Of a stretch of 54,026 bases of DNA, positions 16,580 to 24,722 are shown piece after piece; positions within the stretch are counted from its first letter, which is position 1; every line of letters starts with the position of its first letter. The notes below the pieces were generated by a model. That model was not told the DNA's origin. It did not search any database and saw only the letters and a program-made list of their open reading frames with translations. A program made the translations under genes and the position numbers. Source of the DNA: Marinibacterium profundimaris (GTDB lineage Bacteria > Pseudomonadota > Alphaproteobacteria > Rhodobacterales > Rhodobacteraceae); the NCBI RefSeq assembly GCF_002210095.1, contig NZ_AQQR01000026.1, forward strand, positions 1-54,026. Reading direction: 5' to 3'.

Positions 16580-17134
16580 ATGCAGCTTTGGATCGCCCCC
16601 CTGGCGTCGGCCCGGCGCCTGGCCGCAGCCATGGCCCTGGCGGCCTGCGGCGCATCGGCTGCGATGGCGGCCGAGGTTTCGGATTTCGTGGGCTCCTACA
16701 CCGGAGAGGCCGAGATTGCCGCGGGCGAGGATATTCACCAGCGCGACCTGTCGGTCGAGATCACGGAGACCAAGGAAGGCTTCCGGGTGGACTGGACCAC
16801 GATCACCTACCGCGCCGACGGCCGGGTGAAGGAAGCGGCCTATTCGATCAATTTCGTGCCCAGCGACCGCGACGACGTCTTTGCCGCGGCGATGCGCAAG
16901 AACATGTTCGGCCATGACGTGCAGATGGACCCGATGAAGGGCGAGCCCTACGTCTGGGCCCGCATCATCGACGACACGATGACGGTCTTCTCGCTTTTCG
17001 TGGATGACGAAGGCGGCTACGAGATCCAGGAATTCAACCGGACGCTGGCCGATAGCGGGCTGGAGCTCGATTTCCTCAGCGTCCGCAACGGCGCGGTCAA
17101 GCGCCGGGTGGATACGTTTCTGGAGCGCCAGTAG
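16580..17134 (+). CDS. exported hypothetical protein
   Basis: 184 residues; not recognised as a named family. It has an N-terminal signal peptide (basic start, hydrophobic LAAAMALAACGASAAMA, cleavage probably after AMA-AEV). The mature part is a beta-rich domain: FVGSYTGEAEIAAGEDIHQRDLSVEITETKEGFRVDWTT, with DDTMTVFSLFVDDEGGYEIQEFNRTL later. That alternation suggests a lipocalin-like or avidin-like small barrel, which is inference. The ATG has GAGAGGAG upstream. It is convergent with sspB. Confidence 0.8.
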   Translation: MQLWIAPLASARRLAAAMALAACGASAAMAAEVSDFVGSYTGEAEIAAGEDIHQRDLSVEITETKEGFRVDWTTITYRADGRVKEAAYSINFVPSDRDDVFAAAMRKNMFGHDVQMDPMKGEPYVWARIIDDTMTVFSLFVDDEGGYEIQEFNRTLADSGLELDFLSVRNGAVKRRVDTFLERQ

Positions 17135-17261
17135 TCGCGTACTGATCCGGTGGGTGCCCCGGCCGGCGGGTTCTGCCGGGCCGGCCCTGTGTCGGCTGAC
17201 GCTAGGGTTGCAAGCCGTTCCGCGACATTCCCGGCGACGGACCCGCAGATCCAGCCGCAGG

Positions 17262-17726
17262 TTACTTGCGGAACTTGTCCAGCGAGACGACCTCGGCATC
17301 CGATCCGCGCGTCGGTTGGGGATCGGGCGTGTCGTCGGGATCGGCGGGTCGCGGCGGATCGGTCTCTTCATCCTCGGTGGATTCAAAGCGCAGGCCGAAT
17401 TCGACAGACGGATCCACGAAGGTCTTAATCGCGTCGTAGGGAATGTACAGCGGCTCGGGCTGGTCGCCGAAGTTCAGCGTCACGGCAAAGCCGTCCTCGG
17501 CCACGTCGAGATTCTCGAACCAATGCTGCATCACCACCGTCATTTCGGACGGGTAGCGATCCGAAAGCCAGTCCGCCAGCAGGGCGTCGGGGTGGGTCGT
17601 GTCGAAGGTGATGAAGAAATGATGCGCGCCCGGAAGCCCGTTTTCCTGCACGTCGAGCAGCACGGCCTTGATCAGCCCGCGCATCGCCGTATGCATCAGA
17701 TTTCCGTAGTCGATCTTGCGTGACAT
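17262..17726 (-). CDS. sspB: ClpXP adaptor protein SspB (alpha type)
   Basis: 154-residue stringent-starvation protein B homologue that tethers ssrA-tagged and other substrates to ClpXP. The N-terminal substrate-binding domain (IDYGNLMHTAMRGLIKAVL, HHFFITFDTTHPD, LYIPYDAI) matches alphaproteobacterial SspB. A flexible acidic/proline linker then leads to the ClpX-binding tail EVVSLDKFRK. The tmRNA gene whose tag it would recognise lies at about 31 kb in this window. It is 76 bases downstream of chrA on the same strand, but probably has its own promoter. Confidence 0.92.
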   Translation of the reverse strand: MSRKIDYGNLMHTAMRGLIKAVLLDVQENGLPGAHHFFITFDTTHPDALLADWLSDRYPSEMTVVMQHWFENLDVAEDGFAVTLNFGDQPEPLYIPYDAIKTFVDPSVEFGLRFESTEDEETDPPRPADPDDTPDPQPTRGSDAEVVSLDKFRK

Positions 17727-17802
17727 GGCACAATTCCTTGGGGCCTTGGCAACAGAATAGGGGATTCGGACGGAAACGAAAGACGCCCCGTGCGTTTATC
17801 GT

Positions 17803-19095
17803 TCACACCAGATTCAACGTCAGCGCAAGCGCCGCGCAAAGCGCCAGTGTCTGCACCATCCCCCAGCGCAGCCCGAACATCAGCCCCGCGGCACAGGCCG
17901 TAAGCGCCAGGGCAACGGGATCGAGGCTGCCTGTGTCGGGCCAGGGCAGGTCCACGGGGCCAAGCGGGATGCTGCCGACGCGGGCAAAGAGCACGTGAAG
18001 GGCGAACCAGATCGACAGGTTCAGGATCACGCCCACCACGGCCGCGGTCACGCCCGACAGCGCCCCGGTCAGTCGCGGCCGGGTTCCGAGACGGTCCAGA
18101 AAGGGACCGGCGAGGAAGATCCAGAGGAAACAGGGCACGAAGGTTGCCCAGAGCGACACGATCCCGGCGGCAATCGCCAGCCCGGCGCCGCCCGACAGAT
18201 AGCCCGCCAGCATCGCCACGAACTCGGTCACCAGGATCAGCGGCCCGGGTGTCGTCTCGGCCAGGCCGAGGGCGTCGATCATCTGGGTCGTGGTGATCCA
18301 GCCGTATTGCTCCACCACCGTCTGGGTCATGTAGGCCAGCACGGCGTAAGCCCCGCCAAAGGTGACCACGGCAAGCCAGGCGAAGAACCAGCTGACCTCG
18401 GCCAGCAGCGGCGGGCCGAAGAGGCTCAGCGCCGCCAGCGGCGCCAGCCAGAGCGTGCCCCAGAGCGCCGCGGTGCGGACCGGGCGGGCCAGGGGCGCCG
18501 GCGTGGCGGGGGCGGGCCCGGGGGCGGCATCGCGCGCCTTCAGGTAGCCCCAGAGCCCGGCGGCGGCGATGATGACCGGATAGGGCAGTTTCAGCGCGAA
18601 GATCGCCAGGAAGGCCAGCCCGGCCACCACCCAGGCTCCTCGCGATTTCAGCGCGCGCATCGCCACGCCCCGCAGCGCCTGCAGCACGATGACGATCACC
18701 GCCGCCTTCACCCCGGTAAAGGCCGCCTGCACCGGCCCCAGCTGCCCGTAGGCGGCATAAAGCGCCACCAGAACGCCGATCACGATCGCCCCGGGGATCA
18801 CGAAAAGCCCGCCCGCGATCAGCCCGCCCGGCACGCCCCGCAATCGCCAGCCCGCATAGGTCGCCAGCTGCATCGCCTCTGGCCCCGGCAGCAGCATGCA
18901 CAGCGACAGGGCGCGCAGGTAGCTGTCCTCGTCGAGCCAGGGCCGGTCCTCGACCAGCTCCTTGTGCATCAGCGCGATCTGCGCCGCGGGCCCGCCGAAG
19001 GACAGGATCCCGATGCGCCCGAAGACGCGGAACAGCTCGGCATGGGAGGGCGGCGCGCGGTGGGCCGCGGGAGAGGACGGGGTGGTCTCGGGCAT
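17803..19095 (-). CDS. chrA: chromate transporter ChrA
   Basis: 430-residue CHR family inner-membrane protein with two homologous halves. Each half shows the family motif: FGRIGILSFGGPAAQIALMH near the N-terminus and AVVTFGGAYAVLAYMTQTVVE at the centre, plus LPGPEAMQLATYAGWR and TTPGPLILVTEFVAMLAG. The family exports chromate by proton exchange; other anions are possible. No chrB regulator is adjacent. About ten membrane helices are predictable. The long overlapping frame on the same strand (17696-19336) is a GC shadow. Confidence 0.92.
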   Translation of the reverse strand: MPETTPSSPAAHRAPPSHAELFRVFGRIGILSFGGPAAQIALMHKELVEDRPWLDEDSYLRALSLCMLLPGPEAMQLATYAGWRLRGVPGGLIAGGLFVIPGAIVIGVLVALYAAYGQLGPVQAAFTGVKAAVIVIVLQALRGVAMRALKSRGAWVVAGLAFLAIFALKLPYPVIIAAAGLWGYLKARDAAPGPAPATPAPLARPVRTAALWGTLWLAPLAALSLFGPPLLAEVSWFFAWLAVVTFGGAYAVLAYMTQTVVEQYGWITTTQMIDALGLAETTPGPLILVTEFVAMLAGYLSGGAGLAIAAGIVSLWATFVPCFLWIFLAGPFLDRLGTRPRLTGALSGVTAAVVGVILNLSIWFALHVLFARVGSIPLGPVDLPWPDTGSLDPVALALTACAAGLMFGLRWGMVQTLALCAALALTLNLV

Positions 19096-19393
19096 GATGT
19101 CTCCGCTCGAGGCCCCGGGCTGGTGGAGAAAGGGGATGGCTGGGGCAGTCGGGCGGAGATGAGCCCGGCGGCGGAGCGCCTGTCAAGGCTTGCCCGGCCG
19201 GGTGCGGTTGCCGTGTCGCAGCAGGCGCGCCGTGGGAGAGGGGTGAAGCAGCGTGAGGGGCACATGGCCCTCGCAGAGGCCGTTCCCGCGCGATCGATGC
19301 ATCGGCCCCTGCACGGGCCTGCCGACCGCTGCGCACATTGTGCAGCCAGCGCGAACCACGTGGCCGATGGCGCTTAAATCATGGGAAGGAGGA
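19096..19393. other. intergenic region between chrA and element 1
   Basis: About 300 bases with no gene. Before insertion of element 1 this would have been the region directly downstream of the tmRNA gene. It contains the dyad TGCGCACATTGTGCA near 19332-19346, which may be a terminator or operator; otherwise I see nothing. Confidence 0.4.
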
Positions 19394-19407
19394 AATGCAG
19401 GCTTCTG
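19394..19407. repeat. candidate attL (14-bp direct repeat)
   Basis: AATGCAGGCTTCTG, identical to 30808-30821. Flanking bases differ, so the shared core is exactly 14 bases. It is a detached copy of the tmRNA 3' end left at the chromosome-element border. Confidence 0.82.
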
Positions 19408-19664
19408 CGTGATCCACCAGATGTTCCGCAATATCAGAGCGATAGAGTTTCCAGTGTGAGCGAGAACATTCGCGAACAGGTCGGAAACAAACCAGCACCT
19501 TGTAAAGCGCGTTGTGGGGAGAGGAGGCAAAAAGGAAGCCCCGGCGCGCTGGGGAACGCGACCGGGGCCATCGAGGTAGTAGATGAGGTACATCTGTACA
19601 CCAAGAATACCGGATCCGAGGTGGCGCGTCACCCCATTTTGACCAGGCATTGGGGGATCTCGGC
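19408..19664 (+). other. left-end leader of element 1
   Basis: 257 bases without a convincing gene. A hairpin GCCCCGG (19538-19544) / CCGGGGC (19562-19568) follows an A/G-rich GAGGAGGCAAAAAGG stretch. TTTTGACC lies near 19636, shortly before the DUF3102 start. Likely contains the promoter of the rightward operon; the hairpin could be an attenuator or regulatory RNA structure. A short frame spanning 19381-19668 overlaps it but has no recognisable homology. Confidence 0.4.
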
Positions 19665-20378
19665 ATGAGCAACCGTCTGCCCGCCATCGCGGCCGATCTG
19701 GCTGACCTGCACAGCGAGATCCAGACCCACAACGTGGCAGCTGCCGAGAAAGCCATTGCGGCCGGCAGGTTGCTGACCGAGGCCAAGGCGCTTGCGGGTC
19801 ATGGCACTTGGCTGCCGTTCCTCGCCGAAGCGGGGATCCCTGATCGGACCGCGCAGAACTACATGCGTCTGTGGAGGTCGGGACTAAATGCGCCACTGGT
19901 GGCGGATTTGGGAGGGATACGGGCTGCCCTGTCCTTCCTCGCCAAATGGCGGATGCCGGGTCTAGAGGAAGCGCTCTACATCAGTATCGGCGACAAGCGG
20001 CCGGTGGACTGTGCTACGGTGAACTTCGCGTTCGTCTGGCGGGATGTTCACCTGCCCGATCTCGTGTCGATCGCGGCTGTCATTGGCAACGATGCCTTGG
20101 TGACCCAGCGGCCGATGCCTCCGGGGGTCGATATCGAGGGCCATCAACCGGTTGATGCCGTGCTTACATGGTTGGAGGCGCACGGCTTCTTACCGATCGG
20201 CGATTGGCACATCGAGATCGAGGACATCCGAATGTCCATGCCGGTGATCGCTTCGATCCTTCGCGACATCTACGCCCATCCGGGGCAAATCGGGCGCGAG
20301 CCTGTCATTGCGAGGGACTGGCACTCGAAGCTCCTCTACGTCCGCGACGAGCGAGACAGCAAGGGCGGGGGCGCCTGA
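19665..20378 (+). CDS. DUF3102 family phage protein
   Basis: 237 residues. The N-terminal third matches DUF3102 (ADLADLHSEIQTHNVAAAEKAIAAGRLLTEAKAL, HGTWLPFLAEAGIPDRTAQNYMRL), a domain of phage and plasmid replication or partition-like proteins with a helix-turn-helix character. The C-terminal two thirds (from about residue 75) are not recognised. GGGGGAT lies 8 bases before the ATG. First gene of the element; its stop overlaps the next start by one base (TGATG), so the two are probably coupled. Confidence 0.82.
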   Translation: MSNRLPAIAADLADLHSEIQTHNVAAAEKAIAAGRLLTEAKALAGHGTWLPFLAEAGIPDRTAQNYMRLWRSGLNAPLVADLGGIRAALSFLAKWRMPGLEEALYISIGDKRPVDCATVNFAFVWRDVHLPDLVSIAAVIGNDALVTQRPMPPGVDIEGHQPVDAVLTWLEAHGFLPIGDWHIEIEDIRMSMPVIASILRDIYAHPGQIGREPVIARDWHSKLLYVRDERDSKGGGA

Positions 20379-20872
20379 TGGGACGCGACAAGAAGAACGA
20401 ACAGCGCAAGGAGGCCGTCACCGTCCTGCGGCTGGACGTGATGCGCACCCCGGCATGGCGGGCTCTGTCACTACCGGCACAAGCCCTCTACCCGTGGATC
20501 AAGCTGGAATGGCGCGGGGCCAAGTTCAACAACAACGGCAAACTGCGCCTGTCCGTCCGTCAAGCTGCGGACTGTATGGGCTGCAACATCAAGACCGCCA
20601 TGCGGGCTTTCCAAGACCTGCAGGCCAAGGGCTTCATCATCCAGACCGAAGGGGCCAGCCTAGGCATGGAAGGCATGGGCAAAGCCCCTGCGTACGAGCT
20701 GACAGAGATTGTGTCTGCCGGTGGCCGAGGCCCTGGCAAGCAGTTGTTCTTGAATTGGTCCGAGGGACATGACTTTCCGGTCAAGATGACGCCGACGCGC
20801 GCCCGTCCAAAAACAAAACCCTGTTCCGCGAAAGGGAACACTGTTGTTCCATTTAAGGGAACGAACCGATGA
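20378..20872 (+). CDS. winged-helix initiator-like phage protein
   Basis: 164 residues. N-terminal TVLRLDVMRTPAWRALSLPAQALYPWIKLEWRG and GKLRLSVRQAADCMGCNIKTAMRAFQDLQAKGFI form a winged helix-turn-helix like those of phage replication organisers. The C-terminal tail is basic and low-complexity and is encoded by DNA that carries two of five palindromic repeats (20823-20961). Position, fold and repeats together suggest a replication initiator that binds an origin within and just after its own gene, as lambda O does. The replication role is inference. Confidence 0.72.
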   Translation: MGRDKKNEQRKEAVTVLRLDVMRTPAWRALSLPAQALYPWIKLEWRGAKFNNNGKLRLSVRQAADCMGCNIKTAMRAFQDLQAKGFIIQTEGASLGMEGMGKAPAYELTEIVSAGGRGPGKQLFLNWSEGHDFPVKMTPTRARPKTKPCSAKGNTVVPFKGTNR

Positions 20873-20961
20873 TGGCCTGTTCCGTTAAAGGGAACGCCCT
20901 GTTCCCCGAGAAGGAACGAAATGGCCGGTTTTGCCCCTCACCCTGTTCCGCGAAAGGGAAC
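20823..20961. repeat. five palindromic iterons, candidate replication origin
   Basis: Five 17-base copies of GTTCC-N7-GGAAC at 20823-20839, 20846-20862, 20879-20895, 20901-20917 and 20945-20961. The first and last are identical (GTTCCGCGAAAGGGAAC); the inner spacers are ATTTAAG, GTTAAAG and CCGAGAA. Start-to-start distances are 23, 33, 22 and 44 bases, close to whole turns of DNA, so a bound protein would sit on one face. They overlap the 3' end of the winged-helix gene. Either an origin or a multi-site operator. Confidence 0.8.
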
Positions 20962-21210
20962 ATCCTAGTAAGCCATGGGGTGGTGGTCGGGGACGCGGCG
21001 GCACTTGGTCAGAGATACACCCGTGCCCTGCTGAGTGCTGAGCAGTCTGGCCGACCGGGAGCCATCCCACAGCGGGAGGGCGGACAGACTGCGTGCCTGC
21101 CGCCCGTGACCTGCGCTGAAGCATGGGTCCTTCCCAGCCCCTGCCCATTGCGGGGACGGAAGCCCCCGATATTTCGCTCGCTTTCAAATTTTGCAAGGGG
21201 ATGAGGCAGC
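20962..21210. other. non-coding segment before the terminase genes, possible cos region
   Basis: About 250 bases without a convincing gene between the iterons and TerS. A 111-residue frame (20869-21204) crosses it but has no homology and is built from the iterons. In lambda-type phages the cos site lies just upstream of the small terminase gene, so this is the natural place to look. Short dyads (GCTGAGTGCTGAGC region near 21030; GGCGGACAG...CTGCCGCC near 21076-21105) are visible, but I cannot identify the nick site. Confidence 0.35.
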
Positions 21211-21714
21211 ATGAGGATTTTGCAGCGAATGCCGGACGACGAGGACGGCACCCCGGTCCACATGATCGGCAGCGCCGACCTGCGCGAGCTCCTGGACATC
21301 TCGTCGGGCAAGCTGACCGACCTGGTGCAGCGCGATATCGCGATCCGGCACGCCCGCGATAGCTACGATCTGGTTCAGTCCACGCGGAATTACGTCCAGC
21401 ACCTGCGCGGCGTGGCGAGCGGCCGGGGAGGCGAGGAAGCGACCCTGAACCTGACCGAGGAGCGGGCACGGCTGGCCCGTGAACAGGCGGACGGCGTGGC
21501 GCTGAAGAACGCCAAGGCGCGCGGCGAGCTGGTCGAGGCGGCCGAGGTCGAGCGGGCGTGGGCGGACACCTTGCGCCATGTCCGGTCCCGGATCTTGGCA
21601 GTGCCATCGCGCATCCGGGAAAAGCTCGGGCACCTGCCGGCCGAGGATATCGCCGCCATCGATCGCGAGCTGCGCGACACGCTGGCCGAGCTGGGGGGCG
21701 AGCATGGAGATTGA
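21211..21714 (+). CDS. terminase small subunit (Nu1-like)
   Basis: 167-residue DNA-recognition subunit of the packaging terminase. The N-terminal SADLRELLDISSGKLTDLVQRDIAIRHARDSYDL is the winged-helix Nu1 pattern. It is followed by LNLTEERARLAREQADGVALKNAKARGELVEAAEVERAW, the conserved helical segment of Nu1-type small terminases. It would bind the packaging site and recruit TerL. It overlaps the TerL start by 11 bases. AAGGGGATGAGGCAGC precedes the ATG. Confidence 0.88.
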   Translation: MRILQRMPDDEDGTPVHMIGSADLRELLDISSGKLTDLVQRDIAIRHARDSYDLVQSTRNYVQHLRGVASGRGGEEATLNLTEERARLAREQADGVALKNAKARGELVEAAEVERAWADTLRHVRSRILAVPSRIREKLGHLPAEDIAAIDRELRDTLAELGGEHGD

Positions 21715-23479
21715 GGAGATTCGCCGCGCCGCCCTGCGAGCCCTGGTGCCGCCGCCGCGGCTTCAGCTGTCCGACTGGATCGAAGCTGAGATCAGCCTGC
21801 CGGACGGGGTGAGCGCCCAGCCTGGACCGGTGCGCCTGTGGCCCTTCCAACGAGAAATTGCCGACGCGATTGGCGATCCGCTGATCGAGCGTGTGACCCT
21901 TATCAAGCCGGTGCGCGTGGGCTTCACGACCATGCTGACCTCGGCTGTGGCGAGCTTCGTGGCCAACGACCCGTCCCAAATTCTCTGCCTGTTGCCGACC
22001 GAGGCTGACGCGCGGGATTACGTGGTGTCCGATGTCGAGCCCATCTTCGCAGCGTCCGACGCTGTCTCGGCCGCCATGTCCGAGGATGGAGAGGACGCCG
22101 GCCGCAACACGTTGCTGTCCCGGCGCTTCCCTGGTGGCTCGCTGAAGGTGGTCGCGGCAAAGGCGCCGCGCAACCTGCGCCGCCACAATGTCCGGGTCCT
22201 GTTCATCGACGAGGCCGACGGCATGGAGACCACGGCGGAAGGTTCGCCGATCGTCCTGGCCGAGCGCCGCACATTTTCGTTTCCAGATCGCAAGATCGTC
22301 ATGGGAAGCACGCCAGTCTTCGAAGAGACGAGCCACGTCCTGCGGGCCTACGCCAAGTCTGACGCGCGGGTTTTCGAGGTGCCGTGCCCGAGCTGCGGGG
22401 CCTTTACCGAAATCGAGTGGGGCCACATCGTCTGGGACGAGGGCCAGCCCGGCACCGCCCGCTTCCGGTGCCCGCACTGCGAAGACGAGATCGAGGAGCG
22501 GCACAAAGCGGCGATGGTGGCGCAAGGCGCATGGCGCGCAACCCGGCCGGAGGTGGAAGGGCACGCCGGCTTCCGGCTGAATGCCCTGGTCAGCCTTCAC
22601 GCCAACGCGGCCTGGGGCAAGCTGGCGGCCGAGTTCATCGAATCCAAGGATGATCCGACCACGCTGCAGACCTTCGTGAACACGATCCTGGGGCAAGGTT
22701 GGCGCGGGGAGGGCGACGAGCTGGACGATTCCGAGCTCGCGAGCCGAGCCGAACCCTTCGCGCTCGACAACCTGCCCGAGGAGGTGCTGGCCATCTCCGC
22801 CGGCGCAGACGTTCAGCACGACCGGATCGAAGTCACCTTGGTTGGCTGGTCACGCGAGGACGTGGCGTTCGTGCTGGGGCATGTCGTGGTCTGGGGGCAA
22901 TGGGACGACGCGGAGACCTGGCAGGAGCTCGACGAGGTGCTGCGGATGCGCTGGAAGCATCCCCTGGGCGGCACGCTTGGGATCGACGCCACGGTGATCG
23001 ACGCCGGTGACGGCAGCACCATGGGTGCCGTCATGGACTTCTGCGGACCACGGGGGCGGCGAAAGGTGCTCGCTGGGAAAGGGGTGGCTGGGACGCGACC
23101 GATGATCGAACCGTCGAAGAGCAAGAGAAAGGGCCATGCGCGGCTATGGCTGGTCGGCGTGGATGGGATCAAGACGACGCTGTTCAACCGGATCGCCCGC
23201 GTCGGTTCCGTGCGCTTCTCCGAAAGCCTGCCGCCGTCCTGGTATGAACAGCTTGCCTCGGAGCGCCTCGTCGTGCGCTACGTCCGTGGCCAGCCGGTGC
23301 GGCGCTTCGAGCGCATCCCGGGGCGCCGGGCCGAAACGCTGGATTGCACCGTCTATGCTTGGGCCGCGCGCCAGGTGGTGCACGTGAACTGGGACGAGCG
23401 CGCCGGGCAGCTCCGCAGCGGGGCGGCTGACCGGCCAAAGGCGAAGAACGTCATCCGGTCAGCTTGGATGGCCAGATGA
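21704..23479 (+). CDS. terminase large subunit (GpA family)
   Basis: 591-residue packaging motor and cos-cleaving nuclease of the lambda GpA family. The ATPase has the variant Walker A region LIKPVRVGFT (residues 66-75, equivalent to lambda KSARVGYSK) and Walker B VLFIDEAD (165-172, Asp169/Glu170). Two CxxC pairs (Cys228/231 in CPSCG and Cys256/259 in CPHCE) form a zinc knuckle. The nuclease half begins near ISAGADVQHDRIEVTLVGW. Full length with no disruption, which argues that the element can still package DNA. Confidence 0.93.
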   Translation: MEIEEIRRAALRALVPPPRLQLSDWIEAEISLPDGVSAQPGPVRLWPFQREIADAIGDPLIERVTLIKPVRVGFTTMLTSAVASFVANDPSQILCLLPTEADARDYVVSDVEPIFAASDAVSAAMSEDGEDAGRNTLLSRRFPGGSLKVVAAKAPRNLRRHNVRVLFIDEADGMETTAEGSPIVLAERRTFSFPDRKIVMGSTPVFEETSHVLRAYAKSDARVFEVPCPSCGAFTEIEWGHIVWDEGQPGTARFRCPHCEDEIEERHKAAMVAQGAWRATRPEVEGHAGFRLNALVSLHANAAWGKLAAEFIESKDDPTTLQTFVNTILGQGWRGEGDELDDSELASRAEPFALDNLPEEVLAISAGADVQHDRIEVTLVGWSREDVAFVLGHVVVWGQWDDAETWQELDEVLRMRWKHPLGGTLGIDATVIDAGDGSTMGAVMDFCGPRGRRKVLAGKGVAGTRPMIEPSKSKRKGHARLWLVGVDGIKTTLFNRIARVGSVRFSESLPPSWYEQLASERLVVRYVRGQPVRRFERIPGRRAETLDCTVYAWAARQVVHVNWDERAGQLRSGAADRPKAKNVIRSAWMAR

Positions 23480-23516
23480 ACTCCGACGCTCACCAAGTCA
23501 GGAAAGAGGAACGACC

Positions 23517-23846
23517 ATGAATCTGATCGAATTCGCCAAGACGGCAAAAGACGACGTTTCGCCGGAAGACTTCGTCGCCAAAATGAAGGAAATTCTTCCC
23601 CTCGATGAGGTCAAGAATCTGACCGAGGAAGAGGGGCTGATGTTCTTCAGCGCGGTTTCGTGGCTCCACGACCTCGGCTTGTTGCTGATTGAGTTCAACG
23701 AGCAAGACGGGGAGATGCCGTCGCCGGATGGCCAGCGCATGGCCCCCTGTATCCCCGGGACCCACGGGCCTTTCATCGACACTGTGCTGACGCGCGGACG
23801 GGACGAACCGGACTTCTCGCCCCTGGTCAATTTCGGGCTCGAATAG
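23517..23846 (+). CDS. hypothetical protein, element cargo
   Basis: 109 residues, acidic, not recognised. MNLIEFAKTAKDDVSPEDFVAKMKEILPLDEVKNLTEEEGLMFFSAVSWLHDLGLLLIEFNE looks fully helical in its first half. AGAGGAACGACC precedes the ATG. It is the first gene of a cassette between TerL and portal, where lambda-type modules normally have only gpW. Confidence 0.7.
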   Translation: MNLIEFAKTAKDDVSPEDFVAKMKEILPLDEVKNLTEEEGLMFFSAVSWLHDLGLLLIEFNEQDGEMPSPDGQRMAPCIPGTHGPFIDTVLTRGRDEPDFSPLVNFGLE

Positions 23847-23956
23847 GCTTGGGTCACCAGTATGCGTTTCAATTGACGATGCTGGTAGACGGGCGCGCGA
23901 AATCATCGTTATCGTCGGCATACTGACGATATGAATTTGCTAGTGGGAAACGAAGT

Positions 23957-24130
23957 ATGAGCGAAATTAAAGAGGGCGATGTGGTGGTGCTGAAATCCGG
24001 CGGAAAGTTGATGACCTTGGGAGACACTCCATTCAATAAGGGGCAGCATCGCACATGCTATTGGTTTGACGGTGCGGAATTGAAAACCGCGGAGATTCAT
24101 ATCTCGGCGCTCAAACTGGCCTCTGAGTAA
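23957..24130 (+). CDS. YodC/DUF2158 family small protein
   Basis: 57 residues: MSEIKEGDVVVLKSGGKLMTL, then CYWFDGAELKTAEIHISALKLASE. This matches the DUF2158 (YodC) pattern of a small beta-barrel with GDxVxLKSGGxxMT and WFDG. Function unknown; common as accessory genes on phages and plasmids. Lower GC than its neighbours. Too short for ORF callers with a 60-residue cut-off. Confidence 0.82.
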   Translation: MSEIKEGDVVVLKSGGKLMTLGDTPFNKGQHRTCYWFDGAELKTAEIHISALKLASE

Positions 24131-24216
24131 CTCCTGACAGGTCAATCCCCCTCTTGGGGGATTGACCGCTTCAAGCTCGCGACGCCAAGGCGTTGCGTAG
24201 CGGGCCCAAGTACGGG

Positions 24217-24441
24217 CTATTTTTTCAACCTCACCCCGGCGCCGCCGCCGTTCTCCGGGATGAACTCGACCCCGGCGGCCTCGAGGGCGGCGCGGATCGC
24301 GGCCTGCGCAGTACCAGGGCCGTTTGCGTCAGTTTCTGCGCGCGTCACGGTGTTTCGATGAACCCCAGCCTTTTCGGCGAGATCTCGAACTGTCCAGTTT
24401 AGCAGGCCCCGGGCGGCTCTGATTTGTGCACTTGTCACCAT
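24217..24441 (-). CDS. XRE-type helix-turn-helix regulator
   Basis: 74-residue Cro/CI-like DNA-binding protein: TSAQIRAARGLLNWTVRDLAEKAGVHRNTVTRAETD is a complete HTH_3 domain, followed by a short GVEFIPENGGGAGVRL tail shared by small phage and plasmid repressors. It is the only leftward gene of element 1 and probably controls the divergent genes at 24498 onwards. ATG at 24441 chosen over an upstream start because AAAGG precedes it and the operator-like repeats overlap it. Confidence 0.88.
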   Translation of the reverse strand: MVTSAQIRAARGLLNWTVRDLAEKAGVHRNTVTRAETDANGPGTAQAAIRAALEAAGVEFIPENGGGAGVRLKK

Positions 24442-24475
24442 GGCGCCTTTCTGTTTATGGTGCATTTGTCACCAT
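24427..24475. promoter_or_regulatory. operator-like repeats of the XRE regulator
   Basis: Two copies of TGCAYTTGTCACCAT at 24427-24441 and 24461-24475, 34 bases (about three turns) apart. The second lies in a perfect dyad ATGGTG-N7-CACCAT (24457-24475) and the first in the shorter GTG-N7-CAC. They cover the XRE start codon and the divergent promoter region, as expected for an autoregulated switch. Confidence 0.65.
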
Positions 24476-24497
24476 ACCACACCAGGAGACCCTTACA

Positions 24498-24722
24498 ATG
24501 ACCAAAGACCCCGCCTGCGGGAACAGCCCCGCTTTGCCTTCGATCAAGGACTGTCAGCACGCCGCCGTGACTCTGGCAGGGACGCTCGACGCAATCGAAC
24601 TGATGCTTATGGAGGAAGGAGCCGGACACAGCCAGTGGAGCAACCCAGCCCTGTCGGTGGTTCATATGGCCAGGCAGCATGCGCAAGAACTGGCGGACAA
24701 CCTTGATCGGGTGTCGTCATGA
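24498..24722 (+). CDS. hypothetical protein, element cargo
   Basis: 74 residues, not recognised. MTKDPACGNSPALPSIKDCQHAAVTLAGTLDAIELMLMEEGAGHSQWSN..., a helical hairpin with His, Gln and Cys. Divergent from the XRE regulator and downstream of its operator-like repeats, so probably under its control. The stop overlaps the next start by four bases (ATGA). Confidence 0.65.
   Translation: MTKDPACGNSPALPSIKDCQHAAVTLAGTLDAIELMLMEEGAGHSQWSNPALSVVHMARQHAQELADNLDRVSS

Noticed and set aside
17696-19336. 546-residue minus-strand frame over chrA
   Set aside because: Ala/Arg/Gly-rich shadow in another frame; the ChrA frame carries the family motifs.
20869-21204. 111-residue frame covering iterons and the segment before TerS
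   Set aside because: Built from the repeats (CSVKGN, CSAKGN) and without homology or a proper ribosome site.
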